39,527 nt of DNA from Bacteroidales bacterium (GTDB taxonomy: Bacteria > Bacteroidota > Bacteroidia > Bacteroidales > P3): positions 1 through 39,527 of the forward strand of contig JAEEHQ010000060.1 of NCBI GenBank assembly GCA_016280915.1. Reading direction: 5' to 3'. Below are positions 17,306-26,200 of this stretch, in pieces. A program made the translations under genes and the position numbers. The notes below the pieces were generated by a model. It worked only from the letters and a program-made list of their open reading frames with translations. It did no database searches and was not told the origin of the DNA. The stretch's first letter is position 1; every line of letters starts with the position of its first letter.

Positions 17306-17362
17306 AGTTATATATCATATTTATAAAAGTCTGCTTTCAAAAATAGACACTATTTCACGCTG

Positions 17363-17370
17363 CAAAGATA
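17363..17370 (-). promoter_or_regulatory. nadA promoter -7 element
   Basis: TATCTTTG read on the minus strand matches the Bacteroidota TAnnTTTG -7 box, 58 bases upstream of the nadA start codon. No clear TTTG is seen at -33. Confidence 0.55.
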
Positions 17371-17720
17371 CAAAAATATTGTGAGATATTGTTCATCACA
17401 CGATTTTTTAAGATTTTTAAGAAAGAACCACAACCACACCTATTGGCAAAGACCTCATGCAAAAAAGAATTCACTTATGATGGGTTCTATTAATTCGATT
17501 CTGAGAGCGCGTGCCTCCCGCACGCTGAGCTATATCTACTTGATATTCTAAATATGGCATTTATAGAAAAAACTTAAGTACCTGATAGGTCGTGGTTTTT
17601 TCTCGATTTAGATTACATTTAGATTGCATTTTGTTTTTCTTTAAATTATCTTTAGTTTAGGAAGATAATCTAAAAGTAATCAAATAGTAATGTAAACCTA
17701 ATCTAATAGGAGAAGTTACC

Positions 17721-17783
17721 ATGGAGGAAGAGAGAGGTTACATACGAGAAACCGGATTAGTAGAACCCACCGAAAATGACTAA
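17721..17783 (+). CDS. Possible 20-residue small ORF
   Basis: ATG at 17721 opens a 20-codon frame ending in TAA (17781-17783). It would encode a very charged peptide starting MEEERGYIRE and ending VEPTEND. An AGGAGA run eight bases before the ATG is a good Shine-Dalgarno sequence, unusual for this phylum and for an AT-rich gap. No homologue is known to me and no promoter is evident. It may simply be chance. Confidence 0.2.
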   Translation: MEEERGYIRETGLVEPTEND

Positions 17784-18227
17784 CACCTCCTTCACAAATT
17801 CCTTCTTTAATTCATATTCCTATTATTCTTTTTAATTTTTATTTTAGTTTTTATGGTTGTCAATATTGTTGATAACTGCCATAATTGTCTTTTAGTTCGT
17901 TTTTAATTATCAACATATTTAAACATTCTATGTTTTCTTAAATGTTTCATTATCATTATTTCATCAGTTTGTTAACATATTGTTGATAACGCTATAAACA
18001 GCCATTTGTTCATAGTCAAAAAATGAGTTAGCACCTATTTTTTTTGTTGAAAAAGGGTTGGTAGAATGGGTTTTTTCAACATTATTGGCACCAAATTTAG
18101 TTTTCATTTTTTATCGACAGGTTTTTATCTACTTTTAAACATTTTTGCTGTTGATATTTTTATAATGCTGACTATCTTTACCATACATTTTTTCGTTGAA
18201 AACATGTGAATAAGTTAATCCATTTTA

Positions 18228-18260
18228 TTTTGAATGGTTTATGCTTTTGTTGTATCTTTG
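18228..18260 (+). promoter_or_regulatory. rpiB-deoC promoter
   Basis: TTTG at 18228-18231 and TATCTTTG at 18253-18260, separated by 21 bases, match the Bacteroidota -33/-7 promoter. Transcription should begin near 18267, about 27 bases before the rpiB ATG. Confidence 0.7.
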
Positions 18261-18293
18261 CAAAACAAAATAAAGTTATAAACACGCTTGTTT

Positions 18294-18737
18294 ATGAAAG
18301 AAATTATTCCTATGGCATGCGACCATGCCGGCTATGATTTAAAAGAAATTGTTAAAAAGTATCTCATTGATAAGGGTTTCGAAGTGAAAGACTTTGGTAC
18401 CTATAGCACCGAAAGCTGTGACTACCCCGACTTTGCGCATCAGCTGGGTAGTGCAATCAACAAAGGCGAATATCGTCGTGGCATAGTTATTTGTGGTAGT
18501 GGCAATGGAGTTCAAATGACCGTTAATAAGTACCCCAATGTGCGTTGTGCCCTTTGCTGGACACCCGAGATAGCGCACCTTGGCCGTCAGCACAACGACT
18601 GTAATGTTGTTTCTATGCCAGCTCGTTTCATACCGCAGGAAACTGCGTTGCAGATTGTAGATGAATTTCTCAACACTCCTTTTGAGGGCGGCCGACATCA
18701 ACGTCGTGTTGAGAAAATTAGTAAGCTACTAAATTAG
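18294..18737 (+). CDS. rpiB: Ribose 5-phosphate isomerase B
   Basis: A 147-residue RpiB/LacA-type isomerase interconverting ribose 5-phosphate and ribulose 5-phosphate. The N-terminal IIPMACDHAGYDLKEIV carries the phosphate-binding DHAG. The catalytic cysteine is C67 in IVICGSGNGVQMTVNKYPNVRCAL, matching E. coli Cys66. The C-terminal RHQRRVEKI is also conserved. The ATG at 18294 is preferred over an in-frame TTG six bases upstream. It is followed after seven bases by deoC, so pentose and deoxypentose phosphate metabolism share an operon. Confidence 0.94.
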   Translation: MKEIIPMACDHAGYDLKEIVKKYLIDKGFEVKDFGTYSTESCDYPDFAHQLGSAINKGEYRRGIVICGSGNGVQMTVNKYPNVRCALCWTPEIAHLGRQHNDCNVVSMPARFIPQETALQIVDEFLNTPFEGGRHQRRVEKISKLLN

Positions 18738-18744
18738 AATATTT

Positions 18745-19527
18745 ATGTCCACATTAGAACGTTCTGCCGAGAATCTGGAGGCGCTGAAGCGGGTCTTTTC
18801 CTGCATCGACAATACCACCCTTGAGGGGTGTGACACTCACCAGCATGTGCAGCAGCTCTGTCAACGTTCCATCGAGTTGCAGGATGCCGGCCGCGGCATC
18901 AACCATGTGGCTGCCGTCTGTGTTTATCCTGTCTTTGTGCGCAATGCCCGCAAATGGCTTGAAGGGAGTAGAATACATGTAGCCTCTGTGGCTGGTGCTT
19001 TTCCAGCTGGACAGTCACCCATCGCTGTCAAATTGCAGGAGGTGCAATATGCACTTGACGAAGGTGCCGATGAGATAGATATGGTTATCTCGCGTGGTTC
19101 GTTCCTCGAAGGCGATTACAACAAAGTTTTTGACGAGATTGCTGCCATACGCCAGATTACTGTCAATCATACGCTTAAGGTAATTTTGGAGACGGGTGAA
19201 TTGCAGTCAGCTGCCAATATTGCCAAGGCCTCAGAGTTGGCCATAGAGGCTGGTGCCGACTTCATCAAAACCTCCACCGGCAAGATAGCTGTTTCGGCAA
19301 CCCTTGAGGCCGCCGAGGTGATGCTTACTACAATAAATAAATATCACGACACCACAGGCAGATGGGTCGGTTTTAAGGCTGCTGGAGGCATCTCTACTCC
19401 TGAAGAAGTGTTAAAATATTATCAGCTCGCTACCCAGATAGTTGGTAAAGAACAGACTACAAACCAGTTTTTTAGAATTGGTGCTAGCCGTCTCACTAAC
19501 CGTTTGTATGCTTTTTTAACAGAATAG
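18745..19527 (+). CDS. deoC: Deoxyribose-phosphate aldolase
   Basis: A 260-residue class I aldolase that splits 2-deoxyribose 5-phosphate into glyceraldehyde 3-phosphate and acetaldehyde. The Schiff-base lysine is K175 in GADFIKTSTGKIAV, and the second active-site lysine is K211 in VGFKAAGGIST. The GADEIDMVI segment with its catalytic Asp is also present. It sits seven bases downstream of rpiB, linking deoxynucleoside catabolism with the pentose phosphate pathway. Length and motifs are of the longer (E. coli-like) DeoC group. Confidence 0.95.
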   Translation: MSTLERSAENLEALKRVFSCIDNTTLEGCDTHQHVQQLCQRSIELQDAGRGINHVAAVCVYPVFVRNARKWLEGSRIHVASVAGAFPAGQSPIAVKLQEVQYALDEGADEIDMVISRGSFLEGDYNKVFDEIAAIRQITVNHTLKVILETGELQSAANIAKASELAIEAGADFIKTSTGKIAVSATLEAAEVMLTTINKYHDTTGRWVGFKAAGGISTPEEVLKYYQLATQIVGKEQTTNQFFRIGASRLTNRLYAFLTE

Positions 19528-19530
19528 TTT

Positions 19531-19561
19531 CTTGAAATATGAGAAATTTTTTGTTATTTTG
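19531..19561 (+). promoter_or_regulatory. Possible promoter of serine palmitoyltransferase gene
   Basis: TTG at 19532-19534 and TTATTTTG at 19554-19561, separated by 19 bases, approximate the Bacteroidota -33/-7 pattern, with one mismatch in the -7 box. The gene starts 31 bases downstream. Confidence 0.4.
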
Positions 19562-19592
19562 CATTTTTTATTATTTAACATTGTATTTATAG

Positions 19593-20777
19593 ATGAAACC
19601 GTTACAACAGAAATTAGCCCAGTATACTCTCCCTCAACAAGCTAAGGCTAAGGGTGTTTATCCTTATTTTACTCCTATTTCTTCCGAACAGAATACCGAA
19701 GTCATGGTCAGCGGCCGTAAAATGCTGATGTTTGGCTCCAATTCTTATCTGGGTCTTACCAATCACCCCAAAATCAAAGAGGCTGCTAAGTTGGCCATCG
19801 ACAAGTATGGCACCGGTTGCGCCGGTTCTCCTTTCCTCAACGGCACCCTCGACATCCACATCCAGCTCCAAGACGAGTTGGCTGAGTTCCTTGGCAAGGA
19901 CGGCGTTTTGCTTTTTTCGGCTGGTTTCCAAGCCAATTCTGGCACCATTCCCTGTGTCACAGGCCGTAAGGATTATCTCATCTATGACGAGCTTGACCAC
20001 GCCTCCATCATGGAGGGCAAACTCATTACCTTTGCCACCACGCTCAAGTATAAGCACAACAACATGGAAGACCTGGAGCGTCAACTACAAAAACTCCCCT
20101 TGGAGGCTGTAAAACTGGTAGTTACCGACGGTGTTTTCTCTATGGAGGGTGATGTTGCCCCGATTGATACAATGGTCGATATCTGCAATAAGTACCAGGC
20201 TACTTTGATGGTTGACGAGGCCCATGGCCTTGGCGTTTTCGGCCGTGAGGGCCGTGGCACATGCGACCACTTCAATATGTTGCCCAATGTGGAGATGATT
20301 ATGGGCACTTTTTCTAAGTCTTTGGCTTCTGTTGGCGGTTTCTTGGCAGCCGATAAGGAGACTATCAACTACCTGAAACACAACATCCGTCCTTATATCT
20401 TTACTGCTTCTATCCCACCTGCCGCTACTGCCTCGGTGTTGGCAGCCATGAAGATTATGCGCTCCGAACCTGAGCGTCAGCAGGCCCTCTGGGACAATAC
20501 CCATTATGCCCTCAAATGCTACAAGGATCTGGGTTTCGAGATTGGTCATACTCAGTCACCTATCGTACCCCTTTTCATTCGTGATGCCGATAAGACTTTT
20601 ATGGCAACTCGCATGATTTTTGATGCAGGTGTTTTCGTTACCCCTGTGGTGCCCCCGGCTGTTCCCTCGCAGGACACTCTCATCCGTTTCGCTATCATGG
20701 CCACCCATACTCACCAGCAGATTGATTTCGCCATAGAGCAAATCCATAAGGTGTTTAAGAAATTGGAAATATTATAG
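19593..20777 (+). CDS. spt: Serine palmitoyltransferase (alpha-oxoamine synthase family)
   Basis: A 394-residue PLP enzyme of the alpha-oxoamine synthase family. PLP contacts include DELDHASI near residue 132, DEAHGLG (208-214) and the Schiff-base lysine K242 in GTFSKSLASVGGF. The N-terminus (LPQQAKAKGVYPYF), the GTGCAGSPFLNGTLDIH stretch and the C-terminal QIDFAIEQIHKVFKKLEIL closely resemble the Bacteroides enzyme that condenses serine with palmitoyl-CoA to start sphingolipid synthesis. BioF and Kbl share the fold, but this sequence fits the Bacteroides type better. A GNAT-like gene follows after 14 bases. Confidence 0.85.
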   Translation: MKPLQQKLAQYTLPQQAKAKGVYPYFTPISSEQNTEVMVSGRKMLMFGSNSYLGLTNHPKIKEAAKLAIDKYGTGCAGSPFLNGTLDIHIQLQDELAEFLGKDGVLLFSAGFQANSGTIPCVTGRKDYLIYDELDHASIMEGKLITFATTLKYKHNNMEDLERQLQKLPLEAVKLVVTDGVFSMEGDVAPIDTMVDICNKYQATLMVDEAHGLGVFGREGRGTCDHFNMLPNVEMIMGTFSKSLASVGGFLAADKETINYLKHNIRPYIFTASIPPAATASVLAAMKIMRSEPERQQALWDNTHYALKCYKDLGFEIGHTQSPIVPLFIRDADKTFMATRMIFDAGVFVTPVVPPAVPSQDTLIRFAIMATHTHQQIDFAIEQIHKVFKKLEIL

Positions 20778-20791
20778 CCTCATATCTCATT

Positions 20792-21913
20792 ATGGAAGAT
20801 ATTGTTATAAAAGAAGTTACTGGTGGATGCCAGCTCCGCAGGTTTATCAAGTTCCCCAATAAGCTTTTCAAGGATGTCCCTTCTTATATCCCTGTGCTGA
20901 TGAGCGATGAATTGGGTCTGCTCACCAAGAAGAATCCTTCCCTTGACCATGCTGACTTGAAGATGTGGCTTGCCTATCGCGGCAATACCGTTGTGGGACG
21001 TGTGGCAGGTATCATAAATCATTCTGTCAATGAACGTTGGGAGAAAAAGGCCGTGCGTTTTGGCTGGTTTGATTTCATCGAGGATTACCATGTTTTCTCT
21101 CTCTTGTTGGGAAAGGTTATCGAGTGGGGCAAGTCCAAGGGAATGGACGAAATCGAAGGTCCCTTCGGTTTCACCGACATGGATAAGGAGTGCTGGGTGA
21201 TTGAGAATTTCGATGCCCGCCAGAATCTCAGCACACTCTATAATCCCAAGTATTACATCGATTTCATCCAAAAGGCTGGTTTAGAAATTGGCTGCAAATG
21301 GGCCCAGTATCAGATGCCTGCATCGCAACCTATCCCCGAAAAGGTGGGTCGCATCAACGAGCTTATTCTCAATAAATACCACCTCAAACTGCTCCGTTTC
21401 AAGAAGCGCAAGGAGGTTATGCCTTACGCTCGCAAGTTCTTCCTCACCATCAACGAAGCTTTCAAAGATCTCTACGACTTTGTGCCCCTCACCGATAAGG
21501 AGATTGACTATTATATCAAACAATATTTCCCCTTCATCAACCTCGAATATGCTAATTTTGTGGTTGATGAGAACGATGACTTGGTGGCTTTCGGTCTTAG
21601 CATCCCCGATCTCAACGAGGGTTACAAAAAAGCCAACGGACACCTCTTCCCCTTCGGCTGGTACCACATTCTCCATTCACTTCACCATTACACCGATATT
21701 GACCTCTTACTCAATGGTGTACACCCTGCATGGCAGAAACGTGGAGTACATTCAATCTATTATGCCGAGATGAATCGTAATACCGCCAAAAACCATGTCC
21801 GTTGGGCCTACACCAACCCTCAAATTATCGGCAACGAGGCTCAGCGCATCTGGGACACTACTTACGATGCCCACCAAATTATGCAGCGCGCTATCTTTAA
21901 AAAGAAAATCTAA
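20792..21913 (+). CDS. GNAT-fold protein in the sphingolipid locus, candidate ceramide N-acyltransferase
   Basis: A 373-residue soluble protein of a conserved Bacteroidota family annotated as GNAT-like. Recognisable parts are FPNKLFKDVPSYIPVL, HADLKMWLAYRGNTVVGRVAGIINH (a GNAT beta4/alpha3-like turn), GWFDFIEDYHVFSLLLGKVIEWGKSKGMDEIEGPFGF and a C-terminal repeat of the same architecture (FVVDENDDLVAFGLSIPDLN, GVHPAWQKRGVHSIYYAEM). It may therefore be a double GNAT fold. Close coupling to serine palmitoyltransferase and the known use of a GNAT-like enzyme as ceramide synthase in Caulobacter suggest it acylates the sphingoid base. The function is inferred. Confidence 0.75.
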   Translation: MEDIVIKEVTGGCQLRRFIKFPNKLFKDVPSYIPVLMSDELGLLTKKNPSLDHADLKMWLAYRGNTVVGRVAGIINHSVNERWEKKAVRFGWFDFIEDYHVFSLLLGKVIEWGKSKGMDEIEGPFGFTDMDKECWVIENFDARQNLSTLYNPKYYIDFIQKAGLEIGCKWAQYQMPASQPIPEKVGRINELILNKYHLKLLRFKKRKEVMPYARKFFLTINEAFKDLYDFVPLTDKEIDYYIKQYFPFINLEYANFVVDENDDLVAFGLSIPDLNEGYKKANGHLFPFGWYHILHSLHHYTDIDLLLNGVHPAWQKRGVHSIYYAEMNRNTAKNHVRWAYTNPQIIGNEAQRIWDTTYDAHQIMQRAIFKKKI

Positions 21914-21959
21914 TATTCTCTTTTTCAACGAGTAAGATTTATCTCGTAGATTATAGAAA

Positions 21960-21994
21960 AATAAGTGTCAGTTTGATTCTAACTGACACTTATT
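21960..21994. terminator. Strong stem-loop terminator after the GNAT-like gene
   Basis: AATAAGTGTCAGTT (21960-21973) pairs perfectly with AACTGACACTTATT (21981-21994), a 14-bp stem with a 7-base loop, 47 bases after the stop codon. A T-rich run follows on the minus strand (TTATTTTTC), a weaker one on the plus strand. It probably ends the spt operon and could also stop leftward transcription of the convergent SDR gene. Confidence 0.75.
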
Positions 21995-22033
21995 ATTTAT
22001 ATAGTAATGTATTTTGCAGGATGATGTTATTAT

Positions 22034-22267
22034 CCCAAATCGGTCATTAGGGTTTATGGCAGATTAGTATTAATTTCGAGCAGATTGACCACATCGATGG
22101 TGAAGACGTGAAGAAAGCATCCAGTGGATGGTTTCGATAGCGAAGCGGAGAACAAAGCTACGGCGAGACAGGGATGTGAACAAGATGCCCAAAGAAATGC
22201 TGATATGGCAAAAGAGACCCTAATAAGCGAGAAAGAATATACACGTCGTTCTAATGACCGATTTGGG
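22034..22267. mobile_element. MITE-like element with 17-bp terminal inverted repeats and 5-bp target duplication
   Basis: CCCAAATCGGTCATTAG (22034-22050) is repeated exactly in inverted form as CTAATGACCGATTTGGG (22251-22267). Each end is flanked by ATTAT (22029-22033 and 22268-22272), a 5-bp direct duplication. The 234-bp element has no transposase and no convincing coding frame, so it would need a transposase from elsewhere. It is inserted right at the stop codon of the SDR gene, whose TAA lies inside the right-hand ATTAT. A decayed relative lies at about 29934-30238. Confidence 0.85.
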
Positions 22268-22268
22268 A

Positions 22269-23084
22269 TTATTTCTTCTCTGGCTTTGTTTTGTAATAAT
22301 CCACCAGAATATTGACAAACCAGTTGCCGGGTATGATTCGTTTTAACACCACGGATAGCCATTGTTCGAAATTGGCCACCACATAGCGTAGGCGGGGATG
22401 CTTGGCGTTCACTATTTTCTCAATTTTCCGTGCCAAAACATCAGGTGTCAAACCTCCATTTTCCTCTTTTTCAATCAGTCCCAACGAACGCTTGAAGATG
22501 GGACCGTAGTCGGGGTCGTCCATAGTGGATTGCGAGTTCTTACGGCTGGCTGTGAAGTTGGTGGCAAAGTCACCGGGTTCCACCATCGACAACTGGATTC
22601 CGAAGCCTTTTACTTCGGCGCTCAGGGCCTCTGTAAAGCCCTCTATGGCGAATTTTGAGGCGGAGTAGAACCCTTGGTAAGGTAAGCCCATTACGCCGCC
22701 AATAGAGCTGAAATTAATGATTTTTCCCTGCCGCTGTTTCCGCATATAGGGTAGCACTTTCTGGCACATATTCACGCATCCCCTGAAGTTGACGTTCATC
22801 TGGGTGTCTATTTCCTCTTCTGTGGCCATCTCCAGCGAGCCGCCAATTCCCATTCCGGCGTTGTTTATCAGTACGTCTATGTGCCCCTCTTTGTCATATA
22901 TCTCTTTCACTTTCAGAGCGATGGTTTCAGAGTCGCGAACGTCGCATTGTACATAAGTGATGCTGGGGTGAGACATCTCTCTGCGGCAGAAGCCGTAGAC
23001 TTTATGTCCATGCGAAGAGAGTAACTCGGCTGTCGTCTTTCCAAATCCCGAAGAGGCTCCTGTAATGATGATAACCTTATTCAT
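22269..23084 (-). CDS. SDR-family oxidoreductase, candidate 3-ketosphinganine reductase
   Basis: A 271-residue classical short-chain dehydrogenase/reductase. The NAD(P)-binding TGASSGFGKTTAELL (about residues 7-21), the NNAG motif (LINNAGMGIGG), the catalytic Ser (NFSSIGG) and YSASK are all visible. The start is set at MNKVIIITGASSG because an upstream Met codon (23129) lies inside or before the promoter. The C-terminal PRLRYVVANFEQWLSVVLKRIIPGNWF is amphipathic and may touch the membrane. It lies opposite the spt-GNAT genes, so reduction of 3-ketosphinganine is an attractive but unproven role. Its stop codon abuts the MITE. Confidence 0.85.
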   Translation of the reverse strand: MNKVIIITGASSGFGKTTAELLSSHGHKVYGFCRREMSHPSITYVQCDVRDSETIALKVKEIYDKEGHIDVLINNAGMGIGGSLEMATEEEIDTQMNVNFRGCVNMCQKVLPYMRKQRQGKIINFSSIGGVMGLPYQGFYSASKFAIEGFTEALSAEVKGFGIQLSMVEPGDFATNFTASRKNSQSTMDDPDYGPIFKRSLGLIEKEENGGLTPDVLARKIEKIVNAKHPRLRYVVANFEQWLSVVLKRIIPGNWFVNILVDYYKTKPEKK

Positions 23085-23116
23085 AGAATATAGTTTTATA
23101 GATTTCTTTTCGTTTG

Positions 23117-23124
23117 CAAAGGTA
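23117..23124 (-). promoter_or_regulatory. SDR gene promoter -7 element
   Basis: TACCTTTG on the minus strand fits TAnnTTTG and lies 33 bases before the chosen SDR start codon, supporting the shorter N-terminus. The -33 element is not clear. Confidence 0.55.
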
Positions 23125-23189
23125 CACATTTTATTCCATATAACACCTTTCGTCCCCTCAAAAAATCCTATTAATCCAATTTTCTTTCG

Positions 23190-23197
23190 TATCTTTG
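23190..23197 (+). promoter_or_regulatory. DUF4175 gene promoter -7 element
   Basis: TATCTTTG matches the Bacteroidota -7 box and lies 18 bases before the ATG of the DUF4175 gene. It is divergent from the SDR promoter 66 bases away. Confidence 0.6.
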
Positions 23198-23214
23198 CAG
23201 GTTCATTCTAACCC

Positions 23215-26200
23215 ATGCAGAACAGCAATACGATACTCGGCAGCTTAGATAAATTCATCCGCAAATACTACAAAAACAGGATGATAAAAGGCATTCTCTA
23301 TGCCGTAGCCCTCCTTTTGTCACTATTCTTGATTATCGTTTTGTTGGAACATTTCGGTTATTTCTGTACTACTGTTCGCGCCATTCTTTTCTGGTTTTAC
23401 CTTGCGGTTAGCCTTGCGGTCCTTGTTTATTATGTACTCATTCCTTTGTTGAAGATGTTCCGCCTGGGCAGGGTTATCTCCTATGAGGAGGCTGCCCGTA
23501 TTGTGGGAAACCATTTTCCTGAGGTGAAGGATAAGTTGCTCAATCTGCTTCAGTTACAGCAGCGAGGTGAGAACTCTTCCGATGACCTCCTTCGTGCTGC
23601 CATTGTCCAAAAAACAGCCCAACTCAAGCCCATTCCTTTCCATCAGGCGGTCGACACCCGTTCAAACCGTAAGTATGTCAAATATGCTGCAATACCGTTG
23701 GCTGTCATTCTCCTTCTACTCATCATCTCCCCTACCCTACTCACTCAGCCTTCACACCGTATCACCCACTACACTACTCAGTTCGAGCGTCCTGCTCCTT
23801 TCTCTTTTGTTATTGATAATCCATCCTTACAAGTTGCTCAACAAGAGGATTTTAACTTGAGTGTCTCCATACAGGGTGATGCAGTTCCGTCTGAGGCTTT
23901 TATCAATATCGAGGGCAACCGATATAAGATGCAGCAACTCGACAAGAGCCACTTTTCTTATCAGTTTAAGACAGTTCAACGAAGCTGTACCTTTCATCTT
24001 GAGGCTCCCGAAGTCACCTCCCCTAACTATACCCTGCAGGTTTTTCCCAAGCCTGCAGTGGTCGATTTTCAGGCGGCCCTCTCCTACCCTACCTATACCC
24101 ATAAGCTCAACGAGACGTTGTCCAACGAAGGTGATATGGTTGTTCCACAAGGAACAACTATTAAATGGTATTTCCATACTAAAGATGTGGATACCCTCTA
24201 TTTCTTTGTTAATGACATAACTAAGGTACTTATCCCTGATGCCAATGGCCGTATATCTCTCTCCTATCGTGCCATGCAATCGTTCAGCTATGGTTTCACA
24301 GTTTCCAACCAGTTCTCCCCTATCACCGATACCCTCTCCTATGCCGTCACCACTATTGATGATGCTCACCCCATGATTGCTGTGGTGGAAATGAAGGATT
24401 CGGTAATGAGCGACCGTCTCTTCTTTTCGGGCCGTATTAAGGACGATTACGGTTTTACCAAGCTTGAATTTAAAATGGTGAAAACCAATGTAAAAGACAC
24501 TTCCATCAAGGATGTTATCACCTTTCCCATTGCCATCTCGCGCGAGTCGGTGCAAGAGTTCTACCACTCCTTCAATCTCAACGAGGTGGTTCTTAATCCA
24601 GGCGATAGGTTGGTCTATTATTTCGAGGTGTGGGATAACGACGGCGTTCATGGCCCTAAGTCTGCCACTTCACAGCATTTCGAACTATCTGTGCCCACAG
24701 AACAGGAGCTGGACAATATCCTTGACCGCAATTCGGCGGAGGCCCAACAGCATGCACAAAAGTCGATGTCTGAACTCAAGAAACTGCAGGAAGACATCAA
24801 CGAGCTGATGCGCAAGTTAGTGGATAAGAAAGAGCTTAATTGGCAGGATAAGAAAGACTTACAAGAACTTGCAAAAAAACAAGAAGAGGTGAAGAACATG
24901 CTCCAACAGATGCAACAACAACTTAATGAAAATAAAAAGCTGGAGCAGAAATACAAGGACCAGAGCGAGAAGTTGATAGAAAAGCAACAAGAGCTCGATC
25001 GTCTTATGAATGAGGTGCTTACAGAAGAGATGAAGGATATGATGAGGCAGATTGATGAGATGATGAAGGAGATGGACAAGAAGAAGGTTCAGGAGGAGCT
25101 TGAACAGCTGAAGATAAACAATGAAGACTTGGAGAAACAGCTCGACCAGAATATTGAGTTGATGAAACGTTTGGAGATGGAGAAGAAGGTGGAGGATGCA
25201 ATTCAAAAGACAGAGCAAATGTCTGAAAAACAGCGTGATTTGTCCCAGAAAACAGAAGAAGCCAAGAGTAAGGAGGAACGTGAAAAACTGCTTAAAGAAC
25301 AGCAGGAACTCTCCAAAGACTATGACCAACTACAACAGGAGTTAAAACAAATACAGAAAGAGTATCAAGAGATTGACAAAGATCTTAATTTCAAGCTCGA
25401 CCAAGAGCTGATGAGGAAGATTGACCAAAACCAGCAAGGGGCTGAGCAGAGTCTCCAAAATAATAAGCGGAAAGATGCCTCTAAGCAACAGAAAGATGCC
25501 GCTGACCAGCTCGACCAACTGTCTGAGCAATTAGCTGAGTCTCAGCAAGATTTGGAACAACAGGATTTGGCTGAGGATGCCGAGCTGATTCGTCAGTTGC
25601 TCAAAAATTTGGTCCACCTCTCACAGGATCAAGAGAAATTGATTTCCAAGGTGGGCAATACCTATATCCAAGACCCGCAGTATCAGTCTATTATTGTCAG
25701 TCAAAATAAGATTAAGTCCGATTTTCGTGCGGTGGAAGACTCCCTCCGGTCTATCGCCAAACGACAGGTACAGGTGGCTTCAGTCATCAATCGCAACCTC
25801 TCCGAGGTTAATAGTAGCATTAGCCGCTCGCTAAATGGTTTATTGGAGATGAACCAGTCATTTTATGGTACATATAAAAATTCACAAGCCTCATCCTCAA
25901 TGCAATATGCCATGACATCCTTCAATAATCTTGCCTTGGTGATGGCCGAATCGCTTGACCAAATGCAGAATCAGATGCGGCAGAATAACAAAAAGAAGCA
26001 GAATGGTAGCTGCAAGAATATGGGCATGAAGAAGAGCGGTAACTGTAGTAATCCAGGCAAAGGCAAGCCTTCTGCTAAGTCGATGAAAGAGATGCAGAAG
26101 GAGCTCAACAAACAAATGGAAGCCCTTAAGAAACAGTTGGATAAGCAGGGAAAGAATGGTAAACCAGGCGAGCGAAAACGCTTGGGCGATAAGGGTAGTT

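Larger units (their letters stand above)
17306..18287. other. oriC: AT-rich gene-free region, candidate replication origin
   Basis: This stretch of about 980 bp has no convincing long gene and separates leftward nadA from rightward rpiB. It contains DnaA-box-like 9-mers: TTATCAACA at 17907-17915 (plus) and, on the minus strand, at 17875-17867 and 17989-17981; TTATCGACA at 18111-18119 (plus); and TTATTCACA at 18213-18205 (minus). It also holds a run of ATTTAGATT repeats (about 17606-17625), an 8-bp inverted repeat ATTATCTT/AAGATAAT (17645-17669), a GCGTGC/GCACGC hairpin (17509-17525) and very AT-rich blocks. A perfect parS lies 1.5 kb to the left. Together these fit an origin, but no skew calculation was possible. 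Confidence 0.5.

Noticed and set aside
17784..17792. CACCTCCTT, identical to the 3' end of 16S rRNA
   Set aside because: The flanking sequence does not match the 16S 3' helix, so this is a chance 9-mer and not an rRNA remnant.
19593..20777. BioF or Kbl as the identity of the PLP enzyme
   Set aside because: The fold is shared, but the N-terminal LPQQ...KGVYPYF and C-terminal sequences fit the Bacteroides serine palmitoyltransferase, and no biotin or threonine genes are adjacent.
22054..22362. A 102-codon minus-strand frame across the MITE and the SDR gene end
   Set aside because: It spans the MITE boundary and runs into SDR coding sequence. The second MITE copy does not preserve the frame, so it is not a gene.
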